NCBI RefSeq assembly: GCF_008180155.1
Contig: NZ_VSZS01000053.1
Coordinates: forward strand, 62,001-126,000
Length of the DNA: 64,000 nt
Reading direction: 5' to 3'
From: Neoaquamicrobium microcysteis
Lineage (GTDB): Bacteria > Pseudomonadota > Alphaproteobacteria > Rhizobiales > Rhizobiaceae
How positions within the stretch are numbered: the first letter of the stretch is position 1; every line of letters starts with the position of its first letter. A program made the position numbers and the translations under genes. Below are positions 63,714-64,000 of this stretch, one piece after another. The notes beneath the pieces were generated by a model. The model was not told where the DNA came from. It saw only the letters and a program-made list of their open reading frames with translations, and searched no databases.

Positions 63714-64000
63714 TTAGAGCTTGATCTCGACGTCGACGCCGGCAGCAAGGTCGAGCTTCATGAGAGCGTCGACGGTCTGCGGGGTGGGATCGACAATGTC
63801 GAGAAGACGCTTGTGGGTGCGCATCTCGAACTGCTCGCGGCTCTTCTTGTCGATGTGCGGCGAGCGGTTGACGGTAAATTTCTCGATCCGCGTCGGCAGC
63901 GGGATGGGGCCGCGAACGTTGGCACCGGTGCGTTTCGCCGTCGATACGATCTCGCGCGTCGAGGCATCAAGCACCCGATGGTCAAACGCCTTAAGGCGAA
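63714..64000 (-). CDS. rpsJ: 30S ribosomal protein S10 (5' end beyond window)
   Basis: The frame stays open to the window edge and reads [20 protein letters not shown] onward, so only the first seven or so residues of this about 102-residue protein are missing. S10 sits in the 30S head and also pairs with NusB in antitermination. First gene of the S10 operon; its promoter lies outside the window. Confidence 0.97.
   Translation of the reverse strand, partial: RLKAFDHRVLDASTREIVSTAKRTGANVRGPIPLPTRIEKFTVNRSPHIDKKSREQFEMRTHKRLLDIVDPTPQTVDALMKLDLAAGVDVEIKL

Overview
The window is a GC-rich chromosomal segment of an alphaproteobacterium, most likely order Rhizobiales/Hyphomicrobiales and probably the Phyllobacteriaceae/Brucellaceae side (Mesorhizobium, Nitratireductor, Chelativorans or a relative). 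The evidence is the S10-spc-alpha ribosomal cluster order, the gyrA-coaD-ppi-ppi-queA-tgt block, the glnB-glnA pair, a BA14K-family protein, alphaproteobacterial LexA boxes (GTTC-N7-GTTC) and RIME-type rhizobial palindromic repeats. The genus cannot be fixed from sequence reading alone.

Layout: 1-5.2 kb holds the end of recG, glmU-glmS (UDP-GlcNAc synthesis) and a DMT exporter. 5.2-8.2 kb holds ccdA, a small lysine-rich protein, a cold-shock gene with its terminator, tRNA-Lys, a small XRE regulator and a BA14K protein. 8.2-13.6 kb is a minus-strand cluster: a circularly permuted ATP-grasp protein, an alpha-E protein, a transglutaminase-like peptidase and the proteasome-like Anbu peptidase, followed by a PLP-dependent decarboxylase. 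13.8-18.2 kb holds a DUF4864 protein, then tgt, queA, two cyclophilins and coaD. 18.6-20.7 kb holds an orphan flagellin-like protein and a 43-residue membrane peptide. 20.7-27 kb holds gyrA, marC, a DUF4168 protein, an IS110 remnant, a GyrI-like protein and ssb. 27-30.8 kb is a long gene-free spacer with two LexA boxes, then uvrA. 31.1-33 kb is a small accessory patch of three unrecognised membrane-associated proteins. 33.4-40.2 kb holds a RidA protein, a low-complexity protein, a DUF72 protein, nnrD/nnrE, glnB-glnA (sigma-54 promoter) and a conserved unknown. 40.4-43.5 kb holds a DUF4212 protein plus solute symporter and two small membrane proteins. 43.4-49.5 kb is a minus-strand run: DegP/DegQ-type protease, rarA, crcB, rluC, a DMT transporter and an ATP12-type chaperone. 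49.6-64 kb is the ribosomal protein supercluster from rplQ/rpoA back to rpsJ, which is cut by the window end.

Most genes are housekeeping. The points that merit attention are the complete Anbu cluster with an intact N-terminal nucleophile, a tRNA-guanine transglycosylase that has lost three of four canonical zinc ligands, the orphan flagellin-like protein with a duplicated central domain, palindromic repeats whose ends form the stop codons of the neighbouring genes, the accessory patch after uvrA, and strong intercistronic hairpins inside the ribosomal operon.
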